Assembly: GCF_003095395.1 (NCBI RefSeq)
Contig: NZ_QEIJ01000007.1
Coordinates: forward strand, 1 to 64,000
Direction: 5' to 3'
Origin: Microbacterium sp. Gd 4-13
GTDB taxonomy: Bacteria; Actinomycetota; Actinomycetes; Actinomycetales; Microbacteriaceae
DNA length: 64,000 bases
Position numbers and translations under genes: made by a program. Below, piece after piece: positions 25,770 through 35,189 of the stretch. The notes beneath the pieces are model-generated. The model saw nothing but the letters and a program-made list of their open reading frames with translations, did no database searches and was not told the origin of the DNA. How positions within the stretch are numbered: the first letter of the stretch is position 1; each line of letters starts with the position of its first letter.

Positions 25770-25789
25770 CCGCTGCGGACCACGCACCT

Positions 25790-27202
25790 ATGATCTCCCT
25801 CACACTCTCCCAGCTCGCCGACGCCGTCGCGGGCGACCTCCACCTCTTCGGCGACGACACGCCCGAGACGGTCGTCGCCGGACCCGTCGACACCGACTCC
25901 CGAGCCATCGTGAGCGGCGGCGTCTTCGTCGCCAAACCCGGCGAGCACACCGACGGCCACCACTTCGTCGACGCCGCGGTGGCCTCCGGTGCCGCGCTCG
26001 CGATCGTCGAGCGGACGGTCGACGCCGCCGTGTCGCAGATCGTCGTGGCCGACGCGGTCGCCTCCCTCGCCGACCTGGCGCGGTTCGTCGTCGCGCGCGT
26101 GCGCGAGCGCGGTGGCCTCCGCATCGTCGGGATCACCGGCTCCAACGGCAAGACGACGACGAAGAACCTCCTCGCCCGCATCCTCGAGGACGACGGCGAA
26201 ACGGTCTCGCCGCACGCCTCGTTCAACAACGAGGTCGGCGCTCCGCTGACGATGCTGCGGGTGACCGAAGACACGAAATACCTTGTGAGCGAGTTCGGCG
26301 CGAGCGGCCCCGGTGAAATCGCGCGGCTCGCCGGTCTCGTCACCCCCGACATCGGGGTCGTCCTGATGGTCGGCATGGCCCACGCGGGCGGCTTCGGCGG
26401 CATCGAGGCCACGTTCCAGGCGAAGTCCGAGCTCGTGCGGGCCGTGCGCGCCGGCGGCCTCGCGATCCTGAACGCCGACGACCCTCGCGTCGCTGCGATG
26501 GCCCCGATCGCGGCCGAGAAGGGCATCGACGTCCGCTGGTTCGGACGAGGCGAGGCCGCCGAGGTGCGCGCCGTCGACGTGGAGGTCACCGCGACCGGCA
26601 CGCGCGCCGAACTCGTCGTCGACGCAGACCCGCTGACCCTGAACCTGCGTGTGCTCGGCGAGCACCACGTCATGAACGCCCTCGCCGCGCTCGCGGCGGC
26701 AACGGCGCTCGGGATCGACGCGGCGACCGCGGTCGCGCGGCTCGAGACGGTCGAGCTGGCCGAGCGGTGGCGCATGCAGCCTCTCGGGTCCGAGCGCGTG
26801 CGCATCATCAACGACGCCTACAACGCCAGCCCCGACTCGATGGCGGCGGCGCTGCGCACCCTCGCGCAGATCACGGGTCCGCAGGAGCGCACCGTCGCCG
26901 TCCTCGGCGCGATGAGCGAGCTCGGCGAGTACGCCGAGGAGGAGCACGACCGTGTCGGACTCCTCGCGGTGCGCCTCGGCATCCAGCGCATCGTCGTGAT
27001 CGGCGCAGACGCGCGGCGGATGTTCCTCGAAGCCGTCGCCCAGGGCTCCTGGGACAGCGAGGCGGTGTTCTTCGCGACCGCCGACGAGGCCTACGACTAC
27101 CTGGTGACCGAGCTGCGAGACGGAGACCGCGTGCTGGTGAAGTCCTCCAACTCGGCGGGGCTGCGCTTCCTCGGTGACCGTCTCGGGGAGTTCTTCGCAT
27201 GA
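25790..27202 (+). CDS. murF: UDP-MurNAc-pentapeptide synthetase
   Basis: A 470-residue Mur ligase that adds D-Ala-D-Ala to the UDP-MurNAc tripeptide, with ATP. P-loop GSNGKTTT (117-124), the MurF-specific SFNNEVGAPLTML, the central ligase segment NADDPR, and INDAYNASPDSMAAAL at the start of the C-terminal domain. The DNPR diaminopimelate-recognition motif of MurE is absent, so this is MurF and not MurE. The gene begins 20 bp after ftsI and is followed by mraY after a 64-bp gap. No other Mur ligase lies between ftsI and mraY. Confidence 0.94.
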   Translation: MISLTLSQLADAVAGDLHLFGDDTPETVVAGPVDTDSRAIVSGGVFVAKPGEHTDGHHFVDAAVASGAALAIVERTVDAAVSQIVVADAVASLADLARFVVARVRERGGLRIVGITGSNGKTTTKNLLARILEDDGETVSPHASFNNEVGAPLTMLRVTEDTKYLVSEFGASGPGEIARLAGLVTPDIGVVLMVGMAHAGGFGGIEATFQAKSELVRAVRAGGLAILNADDPRVAAMAPIAAEKGIDVRWFGRGEAAEVRAVDVEVTATGTRAELVVDADPLTLNLRVLGEHHVMNALAALAAATALGIDAATAVARLETVELAERWRMQPLGSERVRIINDAYNASPDSMAAALRTLAQITGPQERTVAVLGAMSELGEYAEEEHDRVGLLAVRLGIQRIVVIGADARRMFLEAVAQGSWDSEAVFFATADEAYDYLVTELRDGDRVLVKSSNSAGLRFLGDRLGEFFA

Positions 27203-27266
27203 TCTCGTCATCCATGAAGACCGCGCACCTCGGGGCGCTCGGCGATCGTCTGGGAGAATCGTCCTC

Positions 27267-28370
27267 GTGAGATCACTCCTGACAGCGGCGGCGATCTCGC
27301 TCGCATTCACGCTTTTCCTGACCCCGGCCTTCCTGCGCCTGTTCCGCGCGTGGGGATGGGGGCAGGTCATCCGCACCCCCGAGAACATCCACAACCCCTC
27401 GCACGGCGCGAAGCGCGGCACCCCCACGATGGGTGGCACGATCTTCATCGCCGGCACGATCGTCGGCTATCTCGTCGGATCGTTCACCGGGAACAACCCG
27501 CCCACGATCTCGGGCATCCTCGTGCTCTGGATGATGGTCGGATTCGGAGCGGTCGGTTTCATCGACGACTACATGAAGCTGCGCCGACAGCGCAGCCTCG
27601 GCCTCGAGGGCTGGCCGAAGGTCATCGGCCAGGTGCTCGTCACCGTCCCGTTCGCGATCGTCGCGCTGAACTTCCCCAACTCCGTCGAGCAGACCCCCGC
27701 CTCGGCGTACATCTCCGTCTTCCGCGACGTTCCCGGCCTGTGGTTCATGGCGCTCGGCCCGATCATCGGCTGGCTGCTGTACCTGGCCTGGATCTCGCTC
27801 ATCGGCGTCGCGTCGTCGAACTCGGTCAACGTCACCGACGGTCTCGACGGTCTCGCCGCGGGCTCGGGCATCTTCGTCGTCGGCGCCTACAGCCTCATCG
27901 CGTTCTGGCAGGTGCAGCAGGTCTGCACCAACGTGGCCTCGGCGGTGCAGTCGGCCTGCTACGGAACACGAGACCCGTTCGACCTCGCGATCATCTCCGC
28001 GTCGTTCGTCGGCGCTCTCGTCGGCTTCCTCTGGTGGAACGCGCCCAAGGCGAAGGTGTTCATGGGCGACGTCGGGTCGATGGCGATCGGTGGCGTCGTC
28101 GCGGCCATGGCGATCCTGACCCGCACCGAACTGCTCCTCGTGCTCGTCGCCGGCGTCTACGTGATCGCCTCCGGTTCGGTCATCCTCCAGCGCGTCTACT
28201 TCAAGCTCACCCGCGGCAAGCGGTTGTTCCTGATGAGCCCGCTGCATCACCACCTCGAGATGCGCGGGTGGTCGGAGATCACGATCGTCGTACGCATGTG
28301 GATCATCGCGGGGCTCCTCGCCGTGTCGGGCGTCGGCTTCTTCTACGTCGAATGGCTCACGCGCGCATGA
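27267..28370 (+). CDS. mraY: Phospho-MurNAc-pentapeptide translocase
   Basis: A 367-residue polytopic membrane enzyme that transfers phospho-MurNAc-pentapeptide to undecaprenyl phosphate, making lipid I. Signatures: KRGTPTMGG, FIDDYMKLRRQRSLGL (catalytic Asp pair), NSVNVTDGLDGLAAG, FMGDVGSMAIGG and the LMSPLHHHLEMRGWSE loop. About ten membrane helices. GTG at 27267 was chosen for GGGAGA upstream and because the first membrane helix follows directly. Its TGA overlaps the murD ATG (ATGA). Confidence 0.95.
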   Translation: MRSLLTAAAISLAFTLFLTPAFLRLFRAWGWGQVIRTPENIHNPSHGAKRGTPTMGGTIFIAGTIVGYLVGSFTGNNPPTISGILVLWMMVGFGAVGFIDDYMKLRRQRSLGLEGWPKVIGQVLVTVPFAIVALNFPNSVEQTPASAYISVFRDVPGLWFMALGPIIGWLLYLAWISLIGVASSNSVNVTDGLDGLAAGSGIFVVGAYSLIAFWQVQQVCTNVASAVQSACYGTRDPFDLAIISASFVGALVGFLWWNAPKAKVFMGDVGSMAIGGVVAAMAILTRTELLLVLVAGVYVIASGSVILQRVYFKLTRGKRLFLMSPLHHHLEMRGWSEITIVVRMWIIAGLLAVSGVGFFYVEWLTRA

Positions 28371-29923
28371 GTTCGGCCCGGCTCGATCCGCTCACCAGCT
28401 GGCACGCCGACTGGCGGGGGCTCCGCGTCGCCGTGCTGGGCCTGTCGGTCACGGGCTTCTCGGTCGCCGACACCCTCGCCGAGCTCGGCGCCGACGTCCT
28501 CGTCGTGACCGAGTCGGCCGACGGCGAGTACGCGCGCCTGCTCCCGGTAATCGGTGCGGGCCTGCACGTCGGTTCCCTCGACGCCGTACCCTCCGAGCTC
28601 GTCGACTTCGCACCCGAGGTGGTCATCGCCTCACCCGGGTTCTCGCCGCAGCATCCGCTCGTCCTCTGGGCGCAGGAGTCGGGCGTGGCCCTCTGGGGCG
28701 ACGTCGAGCTCGCGTGGCGCGTGCGTGACAAGGTCGTGCGCGCAGACGGTACGCCCGCGGACTGGGTGCTCGTCACCGGCACGAACGGCAAGACCACGAC
28801 CACCCGACTCGCCGCGACCATGATGGTGCACGGCGGTCTGCGTGCGGCGCCGTGCGGCAACATCGGCGTACCGGTGCTCGACGCGGTGCGCGATCCGGCG
28901 GGCTTCGACGCGCTGGTGGTCGAGCTCTCCAGCCACCAGCTCTGGTACCTCGGTCTGCAGACGGGGCCCGAGCCCCTCTCGCCGCACGCCGCCGTCTGCC
29001 TGAACCTCGCCGACGACCACCTCGAATGGCACGGGTCGTTCGAGGCCTACCGTGACGCCAAAGCCGTCGTCTACGCGAACACGCGCGTCGCCTGCGTCTA
29101 CAACAAGGCGGATGCGGCGACCCGCGCGATGGTCGAAGACGCCGAGGTGGTCGAAGGCGCCCGAGCGATCGGTTTCGACCTGGGCGTTCCCGGACCGAGC
29201 GATCTCGGGCTGGTGGACGGGATTCTCGTCGATCGCGCCTTCCTCGAGGAGCGCGGCACCTCGGCGCTCGAGCTGACGACGGTCGCCGATCTCGCGGCGC
29301 GCGGCCTCGCCGCCCCCCACGTCGTCGCGAACATCCTGGCGGCGTCGGCGCTGGCGCGTTCCGTCGGAGTGGAGCCCTCCTCGATCCGCGAGGCGCTGGA
29401 CGAGTTCGCCCTCGACCCGCACCGCATCCAGGTCGTGGCCGTGTCCGGCGGCATCACCTGGGTCGACGATTCCAAAGCCACCAACCCGCACGCGGCGGCC
29501 TCCTCGCTCGCCGCCTACCCCGGCGCCGTGTGGGTCGTGGGGGGCCTGCTCAAGGGCGTCGACATCGGTGGGCTGATCGCTTCCCGAGGTGCGATCGCGA
29601 AGGCGGCGATCGTCATCGGGGTCGACCGCGGCGAGATCGTCGCGGCTTTCGCGCGACACGCCCCCGGGGTGCCGCTGTTCGAGGTCGACCACGCCGAGAC
29701 TGAAGACGTCATGGCACGGGTCGTCGAACTGGCGGCGGGCGTCGCCGCGGACGGGGACGTCGTTCTCCTGGCTCCCGCGTCGGCATCGTTCGATCAGTTC
29801 GACTCCTACGCAGACCGCGGCAGGCGCTTCGCCCGGGCCGTGAACGACCGGATCGACAACGGGAAGGCACCGCGTGACAGCGATCATCCCGCCGAGGACG
29901 CCCCCGAGCAGTCCGGCTCCTGA
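28367..29923 (+). CDS. murD: UDP-MurNAc-L-Ala:D-Glu ligase
   Basis: A 518-residue cytoplasmic ligase adding D-Glu to UDP-MurNAc-L-Ala. N-terminal Rossmann-like domain (VAVLGLSVTGFSVADTL), P-loop GTNGKTTTT (138-146), LSSHQLWYL, and the C-terminal VDDSKATNPHAA and GGLLKGVD motifs of MurD. The start overlaps the mraY stop by 4 bases. The 3' end runs about 50 bases past the start of ftsW in another frame, a long overlap that suggests coupled translation. Confidence 0.95.
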   Translation: MSSARLDPLTSWHADWRGLRVAVLGLSVTGFSVADTLAELGADVLVVTESADGEYARLLPVIGAGLHVGSLDAVPSELVDFAPEVVIASPGFSPQHPLVLWAQESGVALWGDVELAWRVRDKVVRADGTPADWVLVTGTNGKTTTTRLAATMMVHGGLRAAPCGNIGVPVLDAVRDPAGFDALVVELSSHQLWYLGLQTGPEPLSPHAAVCLNLADDHLEWHGSFEAYRDAKAVVYANTRVACVYNKADAATRAMVEDAEVVEGARAIGFDLGVPGPSDLGLVDGILVDRAFLEERGTSALELTTVADLAARGLAAPHVVANILAASALARSVGVEPSSIREALDEFALDPHRIQVVAVSGGITWVDDSKATNPHAAASSLAAYPGAVWVVGGLLKGVDIGGLIASRGAIAKAAIVIGVDRGEIVAAFARHAPGVPLFEVDHAETEDVMARVVELAAGVAADGDVVLLAPASASFDQFDSYADRGRRFARAVNDRIDNGKAPRDSDHPAEDAPEQSGS

Positions 29924-31079
29924 TCCGGCCGGACGGCGCGGACTGTCCGCCCGGGTCTCGCTGGGCAAGGTGTTCGCGCCCGTGCCGAGCGAGTTCCTCC
30001 TCATCGCCTCCACGGCGCTGCTCCTCACCGGCTTCGGGCTGGTCATGGTGCTGTCGGCGACCTCCGCGCTGAACGGCGGCACCGACCCCTACGATCACGT
30101 CATCAAGCAGGGCGTGTTCGCGCTTCTCGGAATCCCATTGATGTTCGTCGCCAGCCGCATGCCGGTCAGCTTCTGGCGCAAGATCGCCTGGGTGGCCCTG
30201 ATCGGGGCGACCGCGTTCCAGCTCCTCGTCTTCGTGCCGGGACTCGGCGTCGAGTCGTACGGAAACCGCAACTGGGTGGTCATCGCGGGCTTCCAGTTCC
30301 AGCCCGCGGAGTTCCTGAAGATCGCCCTCGCCCTGTGGATGGGCGCCGTGCTCTACCGCAAGCGCACGCTCCTCACGTCGTGGAGCCACGTCTTCATCCC
30401 CGTCGTGCCGGTGGGGATCATGGTCGTCGCGACCGTGCTGGCCGGTAAAGACCTCGGTACCGCGATGATCCTCGTGCTGGTCATCCTCGCCGCGTTGTTC
30501 TTCTCGGGGGTCAAGCTCCGGATCTTCATCCTCCCGGCGATCGCCGCACTCGGCGCGGTCGCGTTCTTCGCCGTCAGCAGCCCCAACCGCATGGCGCGCA
30601 TCATGAGCTTCCTCAACGCCGGCACGCTCGACTGCTACTACGACGACTGCTATCAGGCGCTCCACGGCGTCTGGGGGCTGGCGGGCGGCGGTGTGTTCGG
30701 TCTCGGTCTCGGTAACTCGAGGGAGAAGTACGACTGGCTCCCGGCCGCCGCGAACGACTACATCTTCGCCATCGTGGGCGAAGAGCTCGGACTCATCGGC
30801 TGCGCGGTCATCCTCGCCCTGTTCGCGCTGTTCGCCGTCGGTGCCTTCCACATCATCCGCAAGACCGACGACTCGTTCGTGCGCATCGTCGCGGGCGCGA
30901 TCACGATCTGGATCGTCGGTCAGGCCCTCATCAACATCGGCGTCGTGCTGCGCGTGCTCCCGGTGCTCGGTGTGCCCTTGCCCTTCATGTCGCAGGGAGG
31001 CACCTCGCTACTCTCGGTGCTGCTCGCGTGCGGAGTGCTGTTGTCGTTCGCGCGCTCGCTTCCGGTGCAGGCCCGCTGA
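29874..31079 (+). CDS. ftsW: Peptidoglycan polymerase FtsW (SEDS family)
   Basis: A 401-residue SEDS glycosyltransferase that polymerises lipid II at the septum with FtsI. About ten membrane helices; conserved LVMVLSATSAL, NRNWVVIAGFQFQPAEFLKIAL, GKDLGTAM, LNAGTLDCYYDDCYQALHG with GLGLGNS, and PLPFMSQGGTS near the C-terminus. GTG at 29874 with GGGAAGG 6 bases upstream lies inside the end of murD. A short Pro-rich cytoplasmic tail precedes the first helix. The insert DCYYDDCY near residue 255 has two Cys and four acidic residues in a loop and is seen in many actinobacterial FtsW proteins. Confidence 0.95.
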   Translation: MTAIIPPRTPPSSPAPDPAGRRGLSARVSLGKVFAPVPSEFLLIASTALLLTGFGLVMVLSATSALNGGTDPYDHVIKQGVFALLGIPLMFVASRMPVSFWRKIAWVALIGATAFQLLVFVPGLGVESYGNRNWVVIAGFQFQPAEFLKIALALWMGAVLYRKRTLLTSWSHVFIPVVPVGIMVVATVLAGKDLGTAMILVLVILAALFFSGVKLRIFILPAIAALGAVAFFAVSSPNRMARIMSFLNAGTLDCYYDDCYQALHGVWGLAGGGVFGLGLGNSREKYDWLPAAANDYIFAIVGEELGLIGCAVILALFALFAVGAFHIIRKTDDSFVRIVAGAITIWIVGQALINIGVVLRVLPVLGVPLPFMSQGGTSLLSVLLACGVLLSFARSLPVQAR

Positions 31080-31126
31080 CGCATCCGTCGGCGTCGGCCG
31101 CGCCCGTTCGGGCCGGCTGCGCCCGT

Positions 31127-31141
31127 TAGGGTCGATAGGTG
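31127..31141 (+). promoter_or_regulatory. Leaderless promoter of murG (-10 TAGGGT, N6, GTG)
   Basis: TAGGGT (31127-31132), six bases, GTG at 31139, in the 59-bp gap after ftsW. It suggests that murG can be transcribed apart from the upstream dcw genes. Confidence 0.55.
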
Positions 31142-32212
31142 ACGACGTACCTTCTCGCCGGCGGTGGCACCGCCGGTCATGTGAACCCGCTGCTCGCCGT
31201 CGCCGACGGGCTCCGCGCACGTGATCCCGAGGCGGTCGTGCGGGTGCTCGGCACGAAGGAGGGGCTGGAGGCGCGCCTTGTTCCGCAACGCGGCTACGAG
31301 CTGCTGGTCGTCGACAAGGTCCCCTTCCCGAGGAGACTGGATGCTGCGGCCGCCGCCTTCCCGAACCGGTTCCGGCGAGCGATCTCCCAGGTGCGTCGGC
31401 ACATCCTCGACCACCGCGTCGACGTCGTCGTCGGTTTCGGCGGCTACGCCTCGGCGCCGGCCTACATCGCGGCTCGCCGCGCGGGAATCCCCTTCGTCGT
31501 GCACGAGGCCAACGCGAAGCCGGGTCTGGCGAACGTCCTCGGCGCGCGCGCGGCCGCCGAGGTGGGCGTCGCCTTCGACGGAACGCCGCTGCGTCGATCC
31601 ACGGTGGTCGGCATGCCCTTGCGCCGCGAGATCGTCGACCTCGACCGCGGCGCCCTGCGCGCGGAGGCCGCCGCACACTTCGGGCTCGATCCCGAGCGCC
31701 CGACGCTGCTGGTCTTCGGGGGGTCGCTCGGTGCTCTGCGGCTGAACGAGGCGTTCGGAGGAGCGTGGCGCGACGTGCTCGACGCCGGGTGGCAGCTCCT
31801 GCACGTCACGGGCGATCGATCCCAGCTGCCCGATCCGGGTGTCGACGGGTATGCGCTCCGTCGCTACGTCGACCGGATGGACCTGGCGTTCGCGATCGCC
31901 GATCTGATCGTCTCGCGCTCCGGCGCGGCCACGGTCAGCGAGATCAGCGCACTGGGAATCCCCGCCGTCTACGTCCCGTACGCGGTCGGCAACGGCGAGC
32001 AGAGCCTGAACGCCGCCTCCGCCGTCCGCGCCGGCGCGGCTTTCGTCATCCCCGACTCCGCGTTCACCCCCGAGCGCGTGCGTGCCGAGGTCGTGCCGCT
32101 CCTGACCGACGGCGACCGCATCGCCGCGATGCGCGACGCCGCCGCATCCGTCGGCACGCGCACCGGAACCGAGAACGTCATCGCCCTGATCGATCGCGCG
32201 CTCGCGCGCTGA
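31139..32212 (+). CDS. murG: Lipid II synthase (GlcNAc transferase)
   Basis: A 357-residue GT-B glycosyltransferase that adds GlcNAc to lipid I on the inner face of the membrane. GGGTAGHVNP (8-17) is the N-terminal loop, HEANAKPGLAN and VVGMPLRREI are in the first domain, VFGGSLGALRLNEAF opens the second, and SRSGAATVSEISALGIPAVYVPY is the donor-binding signature. It ends only 7 bases before the stop of the opposed gntR gene, so transcription of the first dcw segment probably stops here. Confidence 0.95.
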   Translation: MTTYLLAGGGTAGHVNPLLAVADGLRARDPEAVVRVLGTKEGLEARLVPQRGYELLVVDKVPFPRRLDAAAAAFPNRFRRAISQVRRHILDHRVDVVVGFGGYASAPAYIAARRAGIPFVVHEANAKPGLANVLGARAAAEVGVAFDGTPLRRSTVVGMPLRREIVDLDRGALRAEAAAHFGLDPERPTLLVFGGSLGALRLNEAFGGAWRDVLDAGWQLLHVTGDRSQLPDPGVDGYALRRYVDRMDLAFAIADLIVSRSGAATVSEISALGIPAVYVPYAVGNGEQSLNAASAVRAGAAFVIPDSAFTPERVRAEVVPLLTDGDRIAAMRDAAASVGTRTGTENVIALIDRALAR

Positions 32213-32219
32213 CGAGGCG

Positions 32220-32573
32220 TCACGCCTTCAGTGCGGCCGTGGCCAGGGCGAGGGCGTCGGCGGGGTCGATCCGCAGTGTGCGCATCTGGTCGGCGAAGAC
32301 GGCCGCGGCGCGCTGAGCCTGCTCGCGGGCCGGGTCGTCCGAGAACGAGACGTAGGTGCCGTTGCGACCTCGGGTCTCGATGATTCCGGATGCCTCGAGC
32401 TCGCGATACGCGCGGGCGACCGTGCCGGGGGCGACCCCGAGGTCTTCCGCGAGGCGACGCACGGTGGGCAGCCGGTGCCCCGCGGCGAGGTCACCCGTCG
32501 ACACGGCCGCGACGATCCCGGCGCGCAGCTGCTCGAACGGAGGGATGGCGGAAGCGGGGTCGATGTCGATCAC
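32220..32573 (-). CDS. GntR-family regulator (YtrA-like, short)
   Basis: A 117-residue regulator: GntR winged helix (about residues 10-78; PPFEQLRAGIVAAV, LPTVRRLAEDLGVAPGTVARAYRELEASGII and RGRNGTYV) and a short helical tail, without an effector domain, as in the YtrA subgroup. It lies on the opposite strand inside the dcw cluster, between murG and murC, where most actinobacteria have no gene. It is divergent from murC with a 100-bp shared region and may regulate murC, but YtrA-type regulators usually control transporters and none is adjacent. GTG start at 32573; its ribosome site is poor. Confidence 0.85.
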   Translation of the reverse strand: MIDIDPASAIPPFEQLRAGIVAAVSTGDLAAGHRLPTVRRLAEDLGVAPGTVARAYRELEASGIIETRGRNGTYVSFSDDPAREQAQRAAAVFADQMRTLRIDPADALALATAALKA

Positions 32574-32658
32574 GCCTTCGATTGTGCGGTGTTCGCGCCG
32601 GATGCGCGACGCGCCCCTCGCCCCGCGTGCCGCCGGTCCCCTCCCAGCAGCCCCGACT

Positions 32659-32676
32659 TAGGATTGACGCGCCATG
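32659..32676 (+). promoter_or_regulatory. Promoter of murC-ftsQ (-10 TAGGAT)
   Basis: TAGGAT (32659-32664) ends 9 bases before the murC ATG at 32674, so the transcript would start within a few bases of the ATG. No ribosome site is present. This starts a new dcw transcription unit divergent from gntR. Confidence 0.55.
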
Positions 32677-34086
32677 ATCAGACCCGACCTCAGCCTGCCC
32701 ATCCCCGAGAACATCGAGGCGGCCCACTTCATCGGGATCGGCGGTTCCGGCATGTCGGGTCTCGCGCGGATGTTCCTCGCCCGCGGCATCCGCGTCTCGG
32801 GGTCCGATCGCGCCGACAGCCCGGGCCTGCGCGAACTCGCCGCCCTCGGCGCCACGGTCTTCGTCGGCCATGATGCGGCGCACCTGGGCGATGCCGACAC
32901 CGTCGTGCACACCGGCGCGATCTGGCCGGAGAACCCCGAGTTCGTCACGGCCAAGGAGCGCGGCCTCGCCGTGATCCATCGCTCGCAGGCGCTGCACTGG
33001 CTGATCGGCGGGCGCCGACTCGTCTCGGTCGCCGGTGCCCACGGCAAGACGACCTCGACGGGGATGCTCGTCACCGCGCTGCGGTCTCTCGACGCCGACC
33101 CGACGTTCGTCAACGGCGGCGTCATCGCCGACCTCGGCGTCTCCAGCGGCACGGGCTCCGACGAGCTCTTCGTCATCGAGGCCGACGAGTCCGACGGCAC
33201 GTTCGAGCTGTACGACACCTCGATCGCCCTCATCACGAACGTCGATCCCGACCACCTCGACCACTACGGCTCCGACGACGCGTTCTACGCCGCGTTCGCG
33301 CGGTTCGCCGACGGCGCGAGCGAGGGCGTCGTGATCTCGGCCGACGACACCGGTGCGCGACGGGTGCGCGAGGCGATGCAGCATCCGCGCGTGCTGACCT
33401 TCGGCGAATCGGATGCGGCCGACCTCCGCGTCAGCGACATCCGCACCGTCGGACCGGTCCGCTTCACCGTGACCCACGAGGGGCGCACCGTCGAGGCGTC
33501 GCTGCGCGTCCCGGGTGCGCACAACGCGATCAACGCCGCCGGTGCGGTCGGCGTGCTGCTGCAGCTGGGGTTCGAGCTCGAGGCGGCCGTTCGGGCGGTC
33601 GAGGGGTTCGGCGGCACCGCGCGGCGTTTCGAGCTGCACGGCGTCGAACGCGGAGTGAGCGTCTACGACGACTACGCGCACCACCCGACCGAAGTGGCCG
33701 CAGCGCTGTCGGCGGCGCGCACGGTCGTGGGTGAGGGGCGCATCATCGCCCTCCACCAGCCGCACACGTACTCGCGCACGGCAGCCATGTACCGAGAGTT
33801 CGCGAGAGTGCTCGAGTCGCACGCCGACCACACCGTGGTGCTCGATGTCTACGGTGCGCGCGAAGACCCGATCCCCGGGGTGACCGGCGAACTCGTCAGC
33901 GACGCGTTCACCGATCCGTCGCACGTGCACTTCGTGGCCGACTGGCAGGACGCCGCCGACTACGCCGCCGCGACGGCGCGTCCGGGCGATTACATCGTGA
34001 CGCTGGGCTGCGGCAACGTGAACCTCATCATTCCGCAGGTGGTGGAGGCGCTCGGCCGGATCGAGCCCGCTGACGGCGAGAGCTGA
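32674..34086 (+). CDS. murC: UDP-MurNAc:L-alanine ligase
   Basis: A 470-residue ligase that commits UDP-MurNAc to peptide addition by attaching L-Ala. [12 protein letters not shown] (21-32) binds the nucleotide sugar, GAHGKTTST is the P-loop, ADESDGTF and [12 protein letters not shown] are the central-domain marks, and [12 protein letters not shown] is the C-terminal domain entry. It starts a new unit after the gntR interruption and is followed by ftsQ after 6 bases. No ddl is fused or adjacent. Confidence 0.95.
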   Translation: MIRPDLSLPIPENIEAAHFIGIGGSGMSGLARMFLARGIRVSGSDRADSPGLRELAALGATVFVGHDAAHLGDADTVVHTGAIWPENPEFVTAKERGLAVIHRSQALHWLIGGRRLVSVAGAHGKTTSTGMLVTALRSLDADPTFVNGGVIADLGVSSGTGSDELFVIEADESDGTFELYDTSIALITNVDPDHLDHYGSDDAFYAAFARFADGASEGVVISADDTGARRVREAMQHPRVLTFGESDAADLRVSDIRTVGPVRFTVTHEGRTVEASLRVPGAHNAINAAGAVGVLLQLGFELEAAVRAVEGFGGTARRFELHGVERGVSVYDDYAHHPTEVAAALSAARTVVGEGRIIALHQPHTYSRTAAMYREFARVLESHADHTVVLDVYGAREDPIPGVTGELVSDAFTDPSHVHFVADWQDAADYAAATARPGDYIVTLGCGNVNLIIPQVVEALGRIEPADGES

Positions 34087-34092
34087 GCCAGG

Positions 34093-35031
34093 GTGCGCCG
34101 GCCGACCCCGCTGCCCCCGCCGCCCGAGCCGCGCCCGCCCGCGCCGCCGGAGCCGTCCGTCGTCGCCCCCGGGGGCGACGCCGCGCCGGTGCTCCCGTTC
34201 GAGGCCGACCGCCGACGCCCCGCACCGATCGAGACCTCAGCCACCGCGCCGTCCGACGAGGCGGCCGACCTCGGCTTCCGCGACGTGTGGCGCGCCGCTC
34301 GTGCCCGGCGTCGCGCGCTACGTGCCGAGGTGCGGCGATTCACCGTGCGCCAGCGCCGTCGACGCATGGTCTGGCTGGGCGTGCTCGGGGCGTTCGTGGT
34401 GCTCGTGGCCGGCAGCTTCGGCGTGGCGTACAGCCCCCTGTTCGCCGTGCAGCGGATCGAGGTCATCGGCACCTCGCAGCTCGATCCCGCTGCCGTCGCG
34501 GCCGCCCTCGACGATCAGATCGGCACACCGCTTCCGCTGATCGACGACAGCGAGATCAAGGCCGCGCTGGTGACGTTCCCGCTCGTCGAGTCGTACAGCC
34601 TCGAGGCCCGCCCGCCGAACGACCTGGTCGTTCGCGTCGTCGAGCGTCAGCCTGTCGGCGTGGTGCAGTCGAGCGCGGGCTTCACGGTCGTCGACGCGGC
34701 CGGCGTCGCGCTCTCGACGAGCCCCGAGGCGCCCGCGGGGCTCCCGGCGTTCGACATCACCGGTGGCACGGGCTCCGAGGCGTTCCGTGCCGCGGGCCAG
34801 GTGATCCGTACGCTCCCCGACAGCATCCGCGCGCAGGTGACCGCCGTGACCGCCTCGACTCCCGACGACGTCTCGTTCACGCTGGGTGCGACGAACACGC
34901 GGGTGGTGTGGGGGAGCGCGGAGCAGTCGGCGCTCAAAGCCGAGACGCTTCTGAAGGTCATGATCAACCGTCCGCCCGACGGCGTGCGCAGCTATGACGT
35001 GTCGTCGCCCGAGGCCGTCGTCGTCAGTTGA
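34093..35031 (+). CDS. ftsQ: Cell division protein FtsQ
   Basis: A 312-residue bitopic membrane protein of the divisome. It has a long cytoplasmic N-terminus that is Pro-rich (PPPPEPRPPAPPEP) then Arg-rich, one membrane helix (about 93-115), and a POTRA domain (about 118-190; LFAVQRIEVIGTSQLD, PLVESYSLEARPPNDLVVRV). The FtsQ C-terminal domain follows. GTG at 34093, 6 bases after the murC stop. The Pro-rich tail is common in actinobacterial FtsQ. Confidence 0.92.
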   Translation: MRRPTPLPPPPEPRPPAPPEPSVVAPGGDAAPVLPFEADRRRPAPIETSATAPSDEAADLGFRDVWRAARARRRALRAEVRRFTVRQRRRRMVWLGVLGAFVVLVAGSFGVAYSPLFAVQRIEVIGTSQLDPAAVAAALDDQIGTPLPLIDDSEIKAALVTFPLVESYSLEARPPNDLVVRVVERQPVGVVQSSAGFTVVDAAGVALSTSPEAPAGLPAFDITGGTGSEAFRAAGQVIRTLPDSIRAQVTAVTASTPDDVSFTLGATNTRVVWGSAEQSALKAETLLKVMINRPPDGVRSYDVSSPEAVVVS

Positions 35032-35189
35032 GCGATCCGTCCGATGGATTTTGTCGCGACACGCCCGCCGCCTGGCGGCACGGCGCGGAAGCGCGGCTTA
35101 CCTTCGGAATCAGGAATTGCATACCGGGCAATTCTTTAACCCTTTAGCTGAGGTTGAGGGTTTCGGGGTTCGATACAACGGAGGCCGGC
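35032..35189 (+). promoter_or_regulatory. ftsQ-ftsZ intergenic region with AT-rich hairpin
   Basis: This 158-bp region holds an unusually AT-rich patch. GAATTGC (35114-35120) and GCAATTC (35128-35134) form a perfect 7-bp stem followed by TTTAAC, and AACCCT / AGGGTT lies just beyond. It could end read-through from ftsQ or carry the ftsZ promoter; I could not settle on one -10/-35 pair. Confidence 0.4.

Noticed and set aside
25790..27202. Reading the ligase after ftsI as MurE
   Set aside because: The SFNNEVGAPLTML motif and absence of the DNPR motif identify MurF.
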